Source: Rhodopseudomonas rhenobacensis
GTDB taxonomy: Bacteria > Pseudomonadota > Alphaproteobacteria > Rhizobiales > Xanthobacteraceae
NCBI RefSeq assembly: GCF_014203125.1
Contig: NZ_JACHIH010000032.1
Coordinates: 1 to 64,000 of the forward strand
Length of the DNA: 64,000 bases
Direction of reading: 5' to 3'
A program made the translations under genes and the position numbers. Position 1 is the first letter of the stretch. Each line of letters opens with the position of its first letter. Of this stretch, positions 8,501 through 18,798 are shown one piece after another. The notes under the pieces were generated by a model. That model made no database searches, was not told where the DNA came from, and saw only the letters and a program-made list of their open reading frames with translations.

Positions 8501-9073
8501 CTACGGCAGCTTGTCGTAACCCTCGCCGATCCCGTTCAGGCTGAGCGGGAAGCCGATGCCTTCTTCCGGGGTCTCGAAGATGATGAAGGTCGCGGTCTTG
8601 GCGGTGCGCAGCTGACCTAAGAGCTTGTCGTCCATCACCACCTCGGCGACGCAGCCGTTCGGCAGGCAGCGCACGAAGCCGGCGCGGCCGACATCGGCGT
8701 TGTCGAGCTTGAGGCCCAGCCCCGACGGCAGCAGCACGCCGAGCGGCGCCACCACCCGCATCAGCTTGCTCTTCTGATCGGCGGTCTTCAGGATGATCAC
8801 GGTGAGGCCGGCGTTGGAGCGGTCTTCGGCTACCACGCTCTGGATCAGCGCGCATTGTTCGGACTGCGCGCCGGGCGGGGTGTCGCAGCGGATCTGCCAA
8901 TCGCCATGCACCGAGCGCACCGCGCCTTGGGCCTGCGCCGCCGACCCTCCGGCGATACCGGCCGCGAGCGCAAGACCGAGCGCGGCCGCGATCGACCAGC
9001 GCGTCCACGGCGCGGTCCGCCGTCCAAGGTCTGTGCGTTCAATCTTCGAAAGGCCCATCAGGGTCGATCCCAT
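8501..9073 (-). CDS. Invasion-associated locus B (IalB) family protein
   Basis: This 190-residue exported protein has an N-terminal signal segment (about residues 25-48, ending AAQAQ) after a 24-residue basic region. The mature part has the IalB-family layout: HGDWQIRCDTPPGAQSEQC near the start, and FVRCLPNGCVAEVVMDDKLLGQL later, with paired cysteines likely to be disulfides. The family is widespread in Rhizobiales and its molecular role is poorly defined, originally tied to Bartonella erythrocyte invasion. The true start might be a few codons later (MGLSKIERTD at 9058). Confidence 0.85.
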   Translation of the reverse strand: MGSTLMGLSKIERTDLGRRTAPWTRWSIAAALGLALAAGIAGGSAAQAQGAVRSVHGDWQIRCDTPPGAQSEQCALIQSVVAEDRSNAGLTVIILKTADQKSKLMRVVAPLGVLLPSGLGLKLDNADVGRAGFVRCLPNGCVAEVVMDDKLLGQLRTAKTATFIIFETPEEGIGFPLSLNGIGEGYDKLP

Positions 9074-9461
9074 GGCATGACGATCCGGTCAATGGACTGG
9101 TACGGTGGATACCGCAAACAGGGCGCCAGCAAGGCGCCTTTTGCACAGCCGCGCGCCCGCAGCGAATCAGGCTGCGCAGCGGAGCGCGTCCCGTGCCTAC
9201 AACGGGCGGCGCGCCTGTCAAGCATGGTTCACACATCGGCGTACCGATCGCAGCGCCGGAGCAGGCGCGGCGCGCCTTGCCACAAACCTCCGCGATCCTA
9301 CGCCTAAAGTCCAATCCTGCATTGCGAGGGGCCGTGAATTATGGTTTGAGAACAGGAATAAGAAGCGTTCGCATAAATCAAATTCGGCAGATTTGTGAGC
9401 GCACACGCAACTCTCGCGGCTCGGCGAGATTGAAGACGTGATTACAGGGAGTGCGCACGAC
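9074..9461. other. Non-coding region upstream of the cox operon
   Basis: About 390 bases between the divergent ialB-like gene and coxB. It becomes AT-richer from about 9300 to 9420, where the cox promoter is most likely, but no clear -35/-10 pair or FixK-type palindrome stands out. Confidence 0.4.
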
Positions 9462-12015
<2,554 letters not shown>

Positions 12016-12028
12016 GCTGCAAAGACGA

Positions 12029-12058
12029 CGCATCCGCCGCAGACGCGCGGCGGATGCG
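12029..12058 (+). terminator. Intercistronic hairpin between coxA and ctaB
   Basis: CGCATCCGCCG pairs perfectly with CGGCGGATGCG, an 11-base-pair stem with an 8-base loop. There is no T-tract, so it is more likely an mRNA-stabilising or processing hairpin, or a partial terminator, than a full stop. Confidence 0.55.
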
Positions 12059-12081
12059 GATAACCTAAAGGGAGTTGCGCT

Positions 12082-13023
12082 TTGTCGGTTGTTGAAAGCC
12101 ACGACATCGAGTTTGCCGCGCCGCGGATCTCGGAAGCCAGCGTCGCCGATTACATCGCGCTGTTGAAGCCGCGGGTGATGTCGCTGGTGATCTTCACCGC
12201 TCTGGTCGGGCTGTTGCTGGCGCCCGGGCATTTTCACCCGGTGCTGGCGTTCACCTCCATCCTGTGCATCGCGGTCGGCGCCGGCGCCTCCGGGGCGCTG
12301 AACATGTGGTACGAGGACGACATCGACGCCAAGATGACCCGCACCGCCAACCGGCCGATCCCGCGCGGCCGCGTCACCAAGCCCGAGGCGCTGACCTTCG
12401 GGCTGGTGCTTTCGTTCTTCTCGGTGGTGACGCTCGGCATTCTGGTGAACTGGTTCGCCGCAGGCCTGCTCGCCTTCACCATCTTCTTCTACGTCGTGAT
12501 CTACACCATCTGGCTGAAGCGCTGGACCGCGCAGAACATCGTGATCGGCGGCGCCGCCGGCGCGCTGCCGCCGGTGGTGGCCTGGGCCGCCGCCGCGGGC
12601 TCGCTGTCGGTCGAGCCGATGCTGCTGTTCGCCATCATCTTCTTCTGGACCCCGCCGCATTTCTGGGCCTTGGCGCTATTCCGCGCCGGCGACTACGCCA
12701 ATGCCGGCGTGCCGATGCTGCCGGTGACCGCCGGTCCCGACGCCACCCGGCTGCAGATCCTGCTCTACACCATCGTTCTGGTCGCGGTGGCGTTCGCGCC
12801 CTGGCCGCTCGGTTACTTCGACGCGATCTACGGCGTCACCTCGCTGGCGCTCGGCGGCTGGATGCTGCTCTTGGCGGTACGGGTATATCGGCAGCGCACC
12901 GGCAGCGCCGCGCTGCGCGCCAGCCGCAACCTGTTCAAGTTTTCGATCCTGTACCTGTTCGCGCTGTTCGCGGTGCTGCTGCTCGAAGTGATCGTCCGCG
13001 GCGTGATCGGGATGCCGGCGTGA
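12082..13023 (+). CDS. ctaB: Protohaem IX farnesyltransferase (haem O synthase)
   Basis: CtaB adds a farnesyl group to haem B to make haem O, the precursor of haem A for the oxidase encoded here. The 313-residue UbiA-fold membrane protein has the prenyl-diphosphate motif [19 protein letters not shown] near residues 75-92 and the second acidic motif around [18 protein letters not shown]. Translation appears to begin at a TTG (12082) because GGGAG lies 7 bases upstream and the sequence begins [10 protein letters not shown]; no ATG fits. Confidence 0.95.
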   Translation: MSVVESHDIEFAAPRISEASVADYIALLKPRVMSLVIFTALVGLLLAPGHFHPVLAFTSILCIAVGAGASGALNMWYEDDIDAKMTRTANRPIPRGRVTKPEALTFGLVLSFFSVVTLGILVNWFAAGLLAFTIFFYVVIYTIWLKRWTAQNIVIGGAAGALPPVVAWAAAAGSLSVEPMLLFAIIFFWTPPHFWALALFRAGDYANAGVPMLPVTAGPDATRLQILLYTIVLVAVAFAPWPLGYFDAIYGVTSLALGGWMLLLAVRVYRQRTGSAALRASRNLFKFSILYLFALFAVLLLEVIVRGVIGMPA

Positions 13024-13034
13024 AGGAGGCGACG

Positions 13035-13214
13035 ATGATTGATCCGCAACGCGCGAACCCGCCCGTGATCGACGGCGTGGTGCTGACCCCGGCGCAGAAG
13101 AAATCGCAGCGCGAACGCTCGATCGCGATCGCTTTGGCGCTCGGCGTGCTGGTCATTCTGTTCTTCGCCGTCACCATGGTGAAGGGCGCCGGCGTGCTGG
13201 TCCGGCCGATGTGA
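13035..13214 (+). CDS. Small single-pass membrane protein of the cox cluster (CoxF-like)
   Basis: A 59-residue protein with a soluble N-terminus ([19 protein letters not shown]), a basic linker KKSQRERS and one membrane helix (about residues 32-50). AAGGAGG lies 7 bases before the ATG. It occupies the position between ctaB and ctaG where rhizobial clusters carry the small gene often called coxF. Its role is unknown beyond presumed oxidase assembly. Spacing to both neighbours is about 10-20 bases, so it is in the operon. Confidence 0.85.
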   Translation: MIDPQRANPPVIDGVVLTPAQKKSQRERSIAIALALGVLVILFFAVTMVKGAGVLVRPM

Positions 13215-13233
13215 TGACGGAGCGCGCACAGCC

Positions 13234-13857
13234 ATGACCCAGCCATCGACCAGCAACCGCAACGACACGCCGCGCCGCGGGCTTGGCCGCGACGCCACGG
13301 TGGCGTCGATCTGCGGGCTGGTGGTGGCGCTGATGGTCGGGGCGTCCTACGCCGCGGTGCCGTTCTACAACTGGTTCTGCCGTGCCACCGGCTTCAACGG
13401 CACCACGCAGGTGGCGACCGCGGCGCCGAGTGCCGCGCCGCTGACGCGCAGAATCGCGGTGCGGTTCGATTCCAACGTCAACGGCTTGCCGTGGAAGTTC
13501 GAGCCCGAGCAGAACGAGATCGAGGTCGCGATCGGCCAGGTGGTGACGGTGTTCTACACCGTGACCAACCTGTCGAAACACGACACCACCGGCCAGGCCG
13601 CCTACAACGTAGCACCCCTGACGGTCGGCGCCTATTTCCAGAAGATCAACTGCTTCTGCTTCACCGAACAGACCTTCGCGGCCGGCGAGACCCGCGAGAT
13701 GCCGGTGGTGTTCTACGTCGATCCGGCGCTCGTCGCCGATCCGGAGAACGACGGCCTCAACACCATCACGCTGTCCTACACCTTCTATCCGGTCCTGAAG
13801 CCTACGCCGAAACCACTCGCGGCGAGCGAGCCGGACAAACGCAAGGGGGCGCTGTGA
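13234..13857 (+). CDS. ctaG: Cytochrome c oxidase assembly protein CtaG/Cox11
   Basis: Cox11 delivers copper to the CuB site of subunit I. The 207-residue protein has one N-terminal membrane anchor (about residues 25-45, followed by VPFYNWFC) and a periplasmic Ig-like domain. The copper-binding CFCF motif is in [11 protein letters not shown] near residue 140. Length and architecture are normal. It lies 19 bases after the coxF-like gene. Confidence 0.95.
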   Translation: MTQPSTSNRNDTPRRGLGRDATVASICGLVVALMVGASYAAVPFYNWFCRATGFNGTTQVATAAPSAAPLTRRIAVRFDSNVNGLPWKFEPEQNEIEVAIGQVVTVFYTVTNLSKHDTTGQAAYNVAPLTVGAYFQKINCFCFTEQTFAAGETREMPVVFYVDPALVADPENDGLNTITLSYTFYPVLKPTPKPLAASEPDKRKGAL

Positions 13858-14017
13858 GGTCATGACCGATCACGAAACGCCCACGCCGTCCAATCTCAGC
13901 GCTACCGCCGCCGGCGCGTCGACTCACGCGAAGTCCGATCACCCTGCCCCGGTTCACACCACGCCCGCTTCCGATCATGTGCCGGCTCCGGCCGGCCCCG
14001 CCCACGGAGACACCGCA

Positions 14018-14875
14018 ATGGCCACGGCGCACGCCAAGCACCACGACTATCATCTCGTCGATCCGAGCCCCTGGCCGGCGGTCGGCTCGCTGTCCGCCTT
14101 CGTGATGGCGCTCGGCGCGATCGCCTGGATGCACAACATGTTCACCGGCGCGCCGTTCCTGTTCGGCGCCGGCACCATCGGCGTGCTCTACACCATGGCG
14201 AGCTGGTGGGGCGACGTGATCCGCGAGGCGCAGTACAAGGGCGACCACACCCGCGTGGTGCAGATCAGCCACCGCTACGGCATGATCCTGTTCATCGCCT
14301 CCGAGGTGATGTTCTTCGTCGCCTGGTTCTGGGCGTTCTTCAATTCGGCGCTGTTTCCCGGCGATCCGGTGCACGCCACCCGCGAGGCGCTGTTCGGCGG
14401 GGTGTGGCCGCCGAAGGGCATCGAAACCTTCGATCCCTGGCACCTGCCGCTGCTCAACACGCTGATCCTGTTGACCTCCGGCACCACGGTGACCTGGGCG
14501 CATCACGCGCTGCTGCACAACGACCGCAAGGGGCTGAAATGGGGGCTGATCCTCAGCATCGTGCTCGGCGTCACCTTCAGCTGCGTGCAAGCCTATGAAT
14601 ACAGCCACGCCGCGTTCTCCTTCGCCGGCAACGTTTACGGCGCCACCTTCTTCATGGCGACCGGCTTCCACGGCTTCCACGTGCTGGTCGGCACCATCTT
14701 CCTCACGGTGTGCCTGTTCCGCGCCTATGCGGGGCATTTCACCCCGACCCAGCACCTCGGCTTCGAATTCGCCGCCTGGTACTGGCATTTCGTCGACGTG
14801 GTCTGGCTGTTCCTGTTCGTCTGCATCTATGTCTGGGGCCACGGCGCCTCGACCATGGCGCACGGCGCGCATTGA
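14018..14875 (+). CDS. coxC: Cytochrome c oxidase subunit III
   Basis: Subunit III is the seven-helix structural subunit of the aa3 oxidase. The 285-residue protein from ATG 14018 begins [20 protein letters not shown], the usual alphaproteobacterial CoxC start, with GGAG 8 bases upstream. The frame is open back to an ATG at 13862, which would add 52 low-complexity residues rich in Ala, His, Pro and Thr; that ATG also has a weak GAGG. Conserved segments include [20 protein letters not shown] and [12 protein letters not shown]. The region 13862-14017 is either a leader or a poorly conserved extension. Confidence 0.93.
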   Translation: MATAHAKHHDYHLVDPSPWPAVGSLSAFVMALGAIAWMHNMFTGAPFLFGAGTIGVLYTMASWWGDVIREAQYKGDHTRVVQISHRYGMILFIASEVMFFVAWFWAFFNSALFPGDPVHATREALFGGVWPPKGIETFDPWHLPLLNTLILLTSGTTVTWAHHALLHNDRKGLKWGLILSIVLGVTFSCVQAYEYSHAAFSFAGNVYGATFFMATGFHGFHVLVGTIFLTVCLFRAYAGHFTPTQHLGFEFAAWYWHFVDVVWLFLFVCIYVWGHGASTMAHGAH

Positions 14876-14879
14876 ATTC

Positions 14880-15060
14880 TTGCTTGCGTGCCCCGGATTC
14901 CGTTTCGGCGCGTAGACGCGATCTGCTGCCCCGGACGCAATGCACTACGCCGCTCTTCGCGGCGTGGTGCATTGCAGAGCCGGGGCCGTAACGAAGGCAG
15001 TCTTCGTAACGGTCCCGGATCTGCGGCGCAGCACTTCGTGCTGCACCGCGTCCGGGACAC
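14880..15060. repeat. Intergenic palindromic repeat block between coxC and DUF983 gene
   Basis: Two nested palindromic units: ccccggacgcaatgcac...gtgcattgcagagccgggg at about 14930-14986 and gtcccggatctgcg...cgcgtccgggac at about 15010-15058. No gene is visible. Confidence 0.7.
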
Positions 15061-15098
15061 GGGGTTGATAGTCTCCCCCAGGGAGAAGGACGCCCGCC

Positions 15099-15500
15099 AT
15101 GATTGACCACCCATCCGATCTCCCCACCCCCACCGTCCTGCAGAGCGCGCTGCGTGGCCTCGCCTGCCGCTGCCCGCGCTGCGGCGAAGGCAAGCTCTAC
15201 GCCGGCTTCCTGACGCTGGCGCCGTCCTGCACGGTATGCGGGCTCGACTACGCCTTCATCGATAGCGGCGACGGCCCGGCGATCTTCATCATCATGATTG
15301 CGGGCGCCATCGTGGTGTTCTGCGCGCTGATCGTCGAGGTGAAATACCAGCCGCCGTTCTGGCTGCACGCCGCACTCTGGCTGCCGCTGATCCTCGCCAC
15401 CACGCTGCTGCCGCTGCGCTCGATGAAGGCGCTGCTGATCGCGCTGCAATTCTATCACAAGGCGCAAGAAGGCCAATTGGTGGATCGCGCACCGAAATGA
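15099..15500 (+). CDS. DUF983 family membrane protein
   Basis: This 133-residue protein has an N-terminal zinc-ribbon-like CPRCGEGKLYAGFLTLAPSC and CTVCG cysteine pairs followed by two membrane helices. DUF983 genes are usual companions of cytochrome oxidase genes in alphaproteobacteria, but their biochemical role is not established. Its stop overlaps the SURF1 start (ATGA), so the two are coupled. Confidence 0.9.
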   Translation: MIDHPSDLPTPTVLQSALRGLACRCPRCGEGKLYAGFLTLAPSCTVCGLDYAFIDSGDGPAIFIIMIAGAIVVFCALIVEVKYQPPFWLHAALWLPLILATTLLPLRSMKALLIALQFYHKAQEGQLVDRAPK

Positions 15501-16279
15501 GCAGCGTCATCCCGCGTCCCCGCGGCCGGCTTGGCCTGGGCTTGATCGCGCTGCTGATGGTGGCGGTGCTGGTCTCGCTCGGGGTCTGGCAGCTGCAGCG
15601 CCGGGTGCAGAAGCACGCGCTGATCGCGGCGCTGACCGAGCGGCTGGCGGCGCCGCCCGGCGCGCTGCCGGCGGTCGGCGAATGGCCGACGCTCAACCCG
15701 GCGCAGGATGAATTCCGCCGCGTTGCCTTCACCGCGACCTACCAGAACCAGCCGGACGCCATGGTGTATTCGTCCGGTTCGGCGATCCGCGACGACATCG
15801 CCGGCCCCGGCACCTGGGCCTTTCTGCCGGCGCGGCTGCCGAGCGGTCGGATCGTCGTGGTCAATGCCGGCTTCGTGCCCAACACCATGCAGCAACGCGC
15901 CCAGCAGGACCGCGCGGTGGCTCCGCTGCGCGGCGGCGAGGCGGTGACGCTGACCGGCTATCTGCGGTTTCCCGAGGCCGGCGGCGCGCTGACGCCCGCT
16001 CCAGATGCCGCCAAACGGCTGTGGTTTGCCCGCGACGTTGCTGCGATGGCGACGACGCTCGGCTGGGGTGAGGTGGCGCCGTTCTATATCGACCTGGAGG
16101 CGCCGGTCCCCGCGTCCGAGGTGCCGAAGCCCGGCCCGCTCGGCGTGCATCTGAAGGACGACCACCTGCAATACGCCATCACCTGGTTCGGCCTGGCCGC
16201 CGCGGTGGCGATCGCCTTCGCCGTCTGGCTCGCCGGGCAACGACGGCGGCGATGGGGCGGCGACGACATCGCCCGATGA
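15497..16279 (+). CDS. SURF1 family oxidase assembly protein
   Basis: SURF1 helps insert haem A into subunit I. The 260-residue protein has the typical two-helix topology: an N-terminal helix ending in GVWQLQRRVQKHALI and a C-terminal helix (about residues 220-245), with the periplasmic domain between. The motif TGYLRFPE is family-like. The gene overlaps the DUF983 gene by four bases and ends the cox cluster. After it the sequence character changes to an accessory insertion. Confidence 0.92.
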   Translation: MSSVIPRPRGRLGLGLIALLMVAVLVSLGVWQLQRRVQKHALIAALTERLAAPPGALPAVGEWPTLNPAQDEFRRVAFTATYQNQPDAMVYSSGSAIRDDIAGPGTWAFLPARLPSGRIVVVNAGFVPNTMQQRAQQDRAVAPLRGGEAVTLTGYLRFPEAGGALTPAPDAAKRLWFARDVAAMATTLGWGEVAPFYIDLEAPVPASEVPKPGPLGVHLKDDHLQYAITWFGLAAAVAIAFAVWLAGQRRRRWGGDDIAR

Positions 16280-16352
16280 GCCTCCCAGCCCGACCGAAAG
16301 GCAGAAGCGCGGCCCATACCCAGAGCCTGTTCACTATCTGAACCATTATTAC

Positions 16353-16389
16353 CTGACCCCTTGACCACGGGTCAGAATAGGCCTAGATG
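16353..16389 (+). promoter_or_regulatory. Candidate promoter with overlapping inverted-repeat operator
   Basis: A perfect inverted repeat CTGACCC-N9-GGGTCAG spans 16353-16375. It brackets a -35-like TTGACC (16361-16366), followed after 17 bases by a weaker -10-like TAGATG. It lies about 25 bases upstream of the next gene, which may encode a winged-helix protein. Autoregulation is an inference. Confidence 0.5.
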
Positions 16390-16413
16390 GGATAAGAGTT
16401 GAAAGGGTTAACC

Positions 16414-16890
16414 ATGGCCGATTCTGACATGCTCAAAGCGGCAAAGGCTGAGGTAGAGCGGCTTAAGGCCGAGCTATCCAAAACCCCTGCCTACCAGAAA
16501 TTGATGCTGGCTGAGCAGGTTGTTGAACTTTACGAAAAGGCTGAACAAGTTGCGACCTACCGGGGCGAGCACGCCGCGATGTTCGGAAGGCCAGAATATG
16601 CCTCTGAGCCTTTAAAATTCAAGTTCTTGGAGTCAAAGACGAAGACGGCACAAATCGAACGTGCTGCCGTTTCATTTCTAACAAAGGTTCAGCGGCGGGC
16701 CACATCGGGCGAGCTCCTGACCGCTATAACTGAGGCCGGAATCGAGGTTGGAGGCAAAGAGCCGAACAAGGCTCTTTCAGCATACCTCTCAGGTTTTAAG
16801 TCCCTGAACAACTCTCGTGAACACGGTGGGTATGGTTTGGTCGAGTGGGGCGATAGCCCCGGTCCTGATCAAGCAGGAGTTTTTGGCTGA
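16414..16890 (+). CDS. Accessory protein with coiled coil and possible winged helix
   Basis: A 158-residue protein I do not recognise as a named family. Residues about 5-50 form a charged helical segment (AEVERLKAELSKTP) likely to be a coiled coil. Residues about 95-150 (RRATSGELLTAITEAGIEVG, then SAYLSGFKSL and YGLVEW) resemble the winged-helix type found in HARE and restriction-associated domains. AAAGGG precedes the ATG at 16414. The gene is visibly less GC-rich than its neighbours and lies in a segment between surf1 and thrC, suggesting horizontal acquisition. Confidence 0.75.
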   Translation: MADSDMLKAAKAEVERLKAELSKTPAYQKLMLAEQVVELYEKAEQVATYRGEHAAMFGRPEYASEPLKFKFLESKTKTAQIERAAVSFLTKVQRRATSGELLTAITEAGIEVGGKEPNKALSAYLSGFKSLNNSREHGGYGLVEWGDSPGPDQAGVFG

Positions 16891-16908
16891 CGAGGTCATA
16901 AACGAAAC

Positions 16909-16928
16909 CCGGAGCCGCAAGGCTCCGG
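16909..16928 (+). terminator. Perfect 8-bp hairpin after the accessory gene
   Basis: CCGGAGCC-GCAA-GGCTCCGG forms a stem with a GNRA-type tetraloop 19 bases after the stop codon. No T-run follows, so it could equally be the first helix of the structured region downstream. Confidence 0.5.
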
Positions 16929-16929
16929 T

Positions 16930-17157
16930 GAATCTCTGCAAGGGGTGCCCGGCCTAGGAAACTGGCCCCCGAGCGGATCGTGCAACCCCGAATGAAACGG
17001 AGGTGCGTCGTGTGGCAAGCGACCCGTAGAAGATAGGTAGCCTCGCTTTGAGCGGTTGATCCAGTGGGAGACTGCTCTTAGCTCCGGGCCGGGGCTGGTG
17101 CCGCTAGCTGGATTCCCACCCCGCGACGCTTGGGTCCAATCCCCAACCGGTCCACCA
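16930..17157 (+). ncRNA. Unassigned structured non-coding segment ending in a tRNA-like 3' half
   Basis: The last 72 bases (17086-17157) resemble a shortened tRNA. GGGCCGG pairs with CCGGTCC (7 bp, including a G3-U70 wobble), there is a T-arm TTGGG-TCCAATC-CCCAA, and an encoded ACCA. The D and anticodon region is too short (37 bases instead of about 41) and shows no normal anticodon arm; a small GCTGG/CTAGC hairpin replaces it. Upstream, GTGGGA (about 17064) can pair with TCCCAC in the tRNA-like part as an alternative fold. No tmRNA tag codons, RNase P or SRP signatures were seen. Confidence 0.4.
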
Positions 17158-17379
17158 TTCTAGCGTAACAGAATCATCGATTCACGTCTAGCGCGAGATA
17201 GGGCAGTGGTTTTCAGCCCCCCCCCCCGGCGTGGAAGTCTTGGGCGAGAACCGCGGTGCCAGCGCTTCCTTGTGAAGCTCCGAGCGAGCTTGTAAGGTGG
17301 CCTTGAATCCCTTCGCGGATCGACGGAACATCTCACATTATCAAGGGCTTGGCGAAAACGCGCGCCTTTGGAGGACGTG
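17158..17379. other. Non-coding DNA with an 11-C tract before thrC
   Basis: No credible gene. A run of eleven C occurs at 17217-17227. The stretch completes the roughly 1.1-kb accessory block between surf1 and thrC. Confidence 0.6.
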
Positions 17380-18798
17380 TTGACGCAGTATATTTCGACG
17401 CGGGGCGAGGCCCCCAAGCTCGGCTTTTGCGATGTCATGCTGACCGGGCTGGCCCGCGACGGCGGGCTCTATGTGCCTGAGGTCTGGCCGCAGATTGCGC
17501 CCGACGCGATCGCGGGCTTTTTCGGCCGGCCGTATTGGGAGGTCGCCGTCGAGGTGATCCGGCCGTTCATCGGCGGCGAAATCTCCGACGCCGATCTCGG
17601 CCGCATGGCCAACGAGGCCTACGCCACCTTCCGGCATCCCGCTGTGGTGCCGCTCGACCAGGTCAGCCCCAGCCAGTTCACCCTGCAGCTGTTTCACGGC
17701 CCGACGCTGGCGTTCAAGGACGTCGCGATGCAGCTGTTGTCGCGGCTGATGGACCACGTGCTGGAAAAGCGCCAGCAGCGCATCACCATCGTGGTTGCGA
17801 CCTCCGGCGACACCGGCGGCGCCGCGGTCGATGCGTTTGCGGGCCGCGACAATGTCGATTTGATCGTGCTGTTTCCGCACGGCCGGATCTCCGACGTGCA
17901 GCGCCGGATGATGACCACCTCGGCGGCCGCCAACGTCCATGCGCTGGCGCTGCAGGGCAATTTCGACGATTGCCAGGCGATCGTGAAGGGGCTGTTCAAC
18001 CACCACAAATTCCGCGACCGCGTGGCGCTGTCCGGCGTCAACTCGATCAACTGGGCGCGGATCATCGCCCAGGTGGTGTACTACTTCACCAGCGCGGTGG
18101 CGCTCGGCGCGCCGGGGCGCAGCGTCGATTTCACCGTGCCGACCGGCAATTTCGGCGACATCTTCGCCGGCTATGTGGCGAAGCGGATGGGGCTGCCGAT
18201 CCGCAAGCTGAAGATCGCCGCCAACGTCAACGACATCCTGGCGCGCACCCTGAAGACCGGGATCCACGAAGTCCGCGAAGTGCACGCCACCGCGTCGCCG
18301 TCGATGGACATCCAGGTGTCGTCGAATTTCGAGCGGCTGCTGTTCGAGGCGTCGGGCCGCGACGCCGCCTTGGTGCGCGGGCTGATGGCCTCGTTGCAGC
18401 AATCCGGCCGCTACGTGCTGCCGGATAAAGTGCTGGCGGCGATCCGCGAGCAGTTCGACGCCGGGCGCGCCGACGAGGAGGAAACCGCCGCCGCGATCCG
18501 TACCGCCTGGCGCGAGGCCGGCGATCTGGTCGACCCGCACACCGCGGTGGCGCTGGCGGTGGCCGATCGCGACCAGACCGACTCGCACGTTCCCAATATC
18601 GTGCTGTCCACCGCGCATGCGGCGAAATTCCCAGACGCGGTCGAGGCGGCCTGCGGCGTGCGGCCGGACCTGCCGCTGTGGCTGGAAGGGCTGATGACGA
18701 AGCCCGAACAGATCACCACCATGAAGCCCGATCAGGTGGCGGTGGAAAACTACGTGCTTGCGGTCAGCCGCGCCGCGAAACAAGGAGTTGCCGGATGA
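17380..18798 (+). CDS. thrC: Threonine synthase
   Basis: ThrC converts O-phosphohomoserine to threonine with PLP. The 472-residue protein begins TQYISTRGEAPKLGFCDVML, typical of the long proteobacterial form. The PLP lysine lies in GPTLAFKDVAMQLL near residue 112, and the phosphate-binding loop is TSGDTGGAAVDAF. GGAGG with 5-base spacing supports TTG 17380 as start; an in-frame TTG at 17368 overlaps the binding site itself. The stop overlaps the next gene's start (ATGA). Confidence 0.95.
   Translation: MTQYISTRGEAPKLGFCDVMLTGLARDGGLYVPEVWPQIAPDAIAGFFGRPYWEVAVEVIRPFIGGEISDADLGRMANEAYATFRHPAVVPLDQVSPSQFTLQLFHGPTLAFKDVAMQLLSRLMDHVLEKRQQRITIVVATSGDTGGAAVDAFAGRDNVDLIVLFPHGRISDVQRRMMTTSAAANVHALALQGNFDDCQAIVKGLFNHHKFRDRVALSGVNSINWARIIAQVVYYFTSAVALGAPGRSVDFTVPTGNFGDIFAGYVAKRMGLPIRKLKIAANVNDILARTLKTGIHEVREVHATASPSMDIQVSSNFERLLFEASGRDAALVRGLMASLQQSGRYVLPDKVLAAIREQFDAGRADEEETAAAIRTAWREAGDLVDPHTAVALAVADRDQTDSHVPNIVLSTAHAAKFPDAVEAACGVRPDLPLWLEGLMTKPEQITTMKPDQVAVENYVLAVSRAAKQGVAG

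Noticed and set aside
13862-14017. 52-residue extension of CoxC
   Set aside because: Low-complexity sequence unlike conserved CoxC, while ATG 14018 has a better-spaced binding site; noted as uncertain in the coxC entry.
17086-17157. A normal tRNA gene
   Set aside because: The D and anticodon portion is too short and no anticodon stem-loop can be drawn, so I kept it only as a tRNA-like segment.
16930-17157. tmRNA, RNase P RNA or group I intron
   Set aside because: No tag reading frame starting Ala-Asn-Asp, wrong order for the permuted alphaproteobacterial tmRNA, and none of the conserved core motifs of RNase P or group I introns.
17160-17438. 92-codon minus-strand frame before thrC
   Set aside because: It overlaps the thrC start, is Arg/Ser-rich, and has no ribosome binding site or family resemblance.
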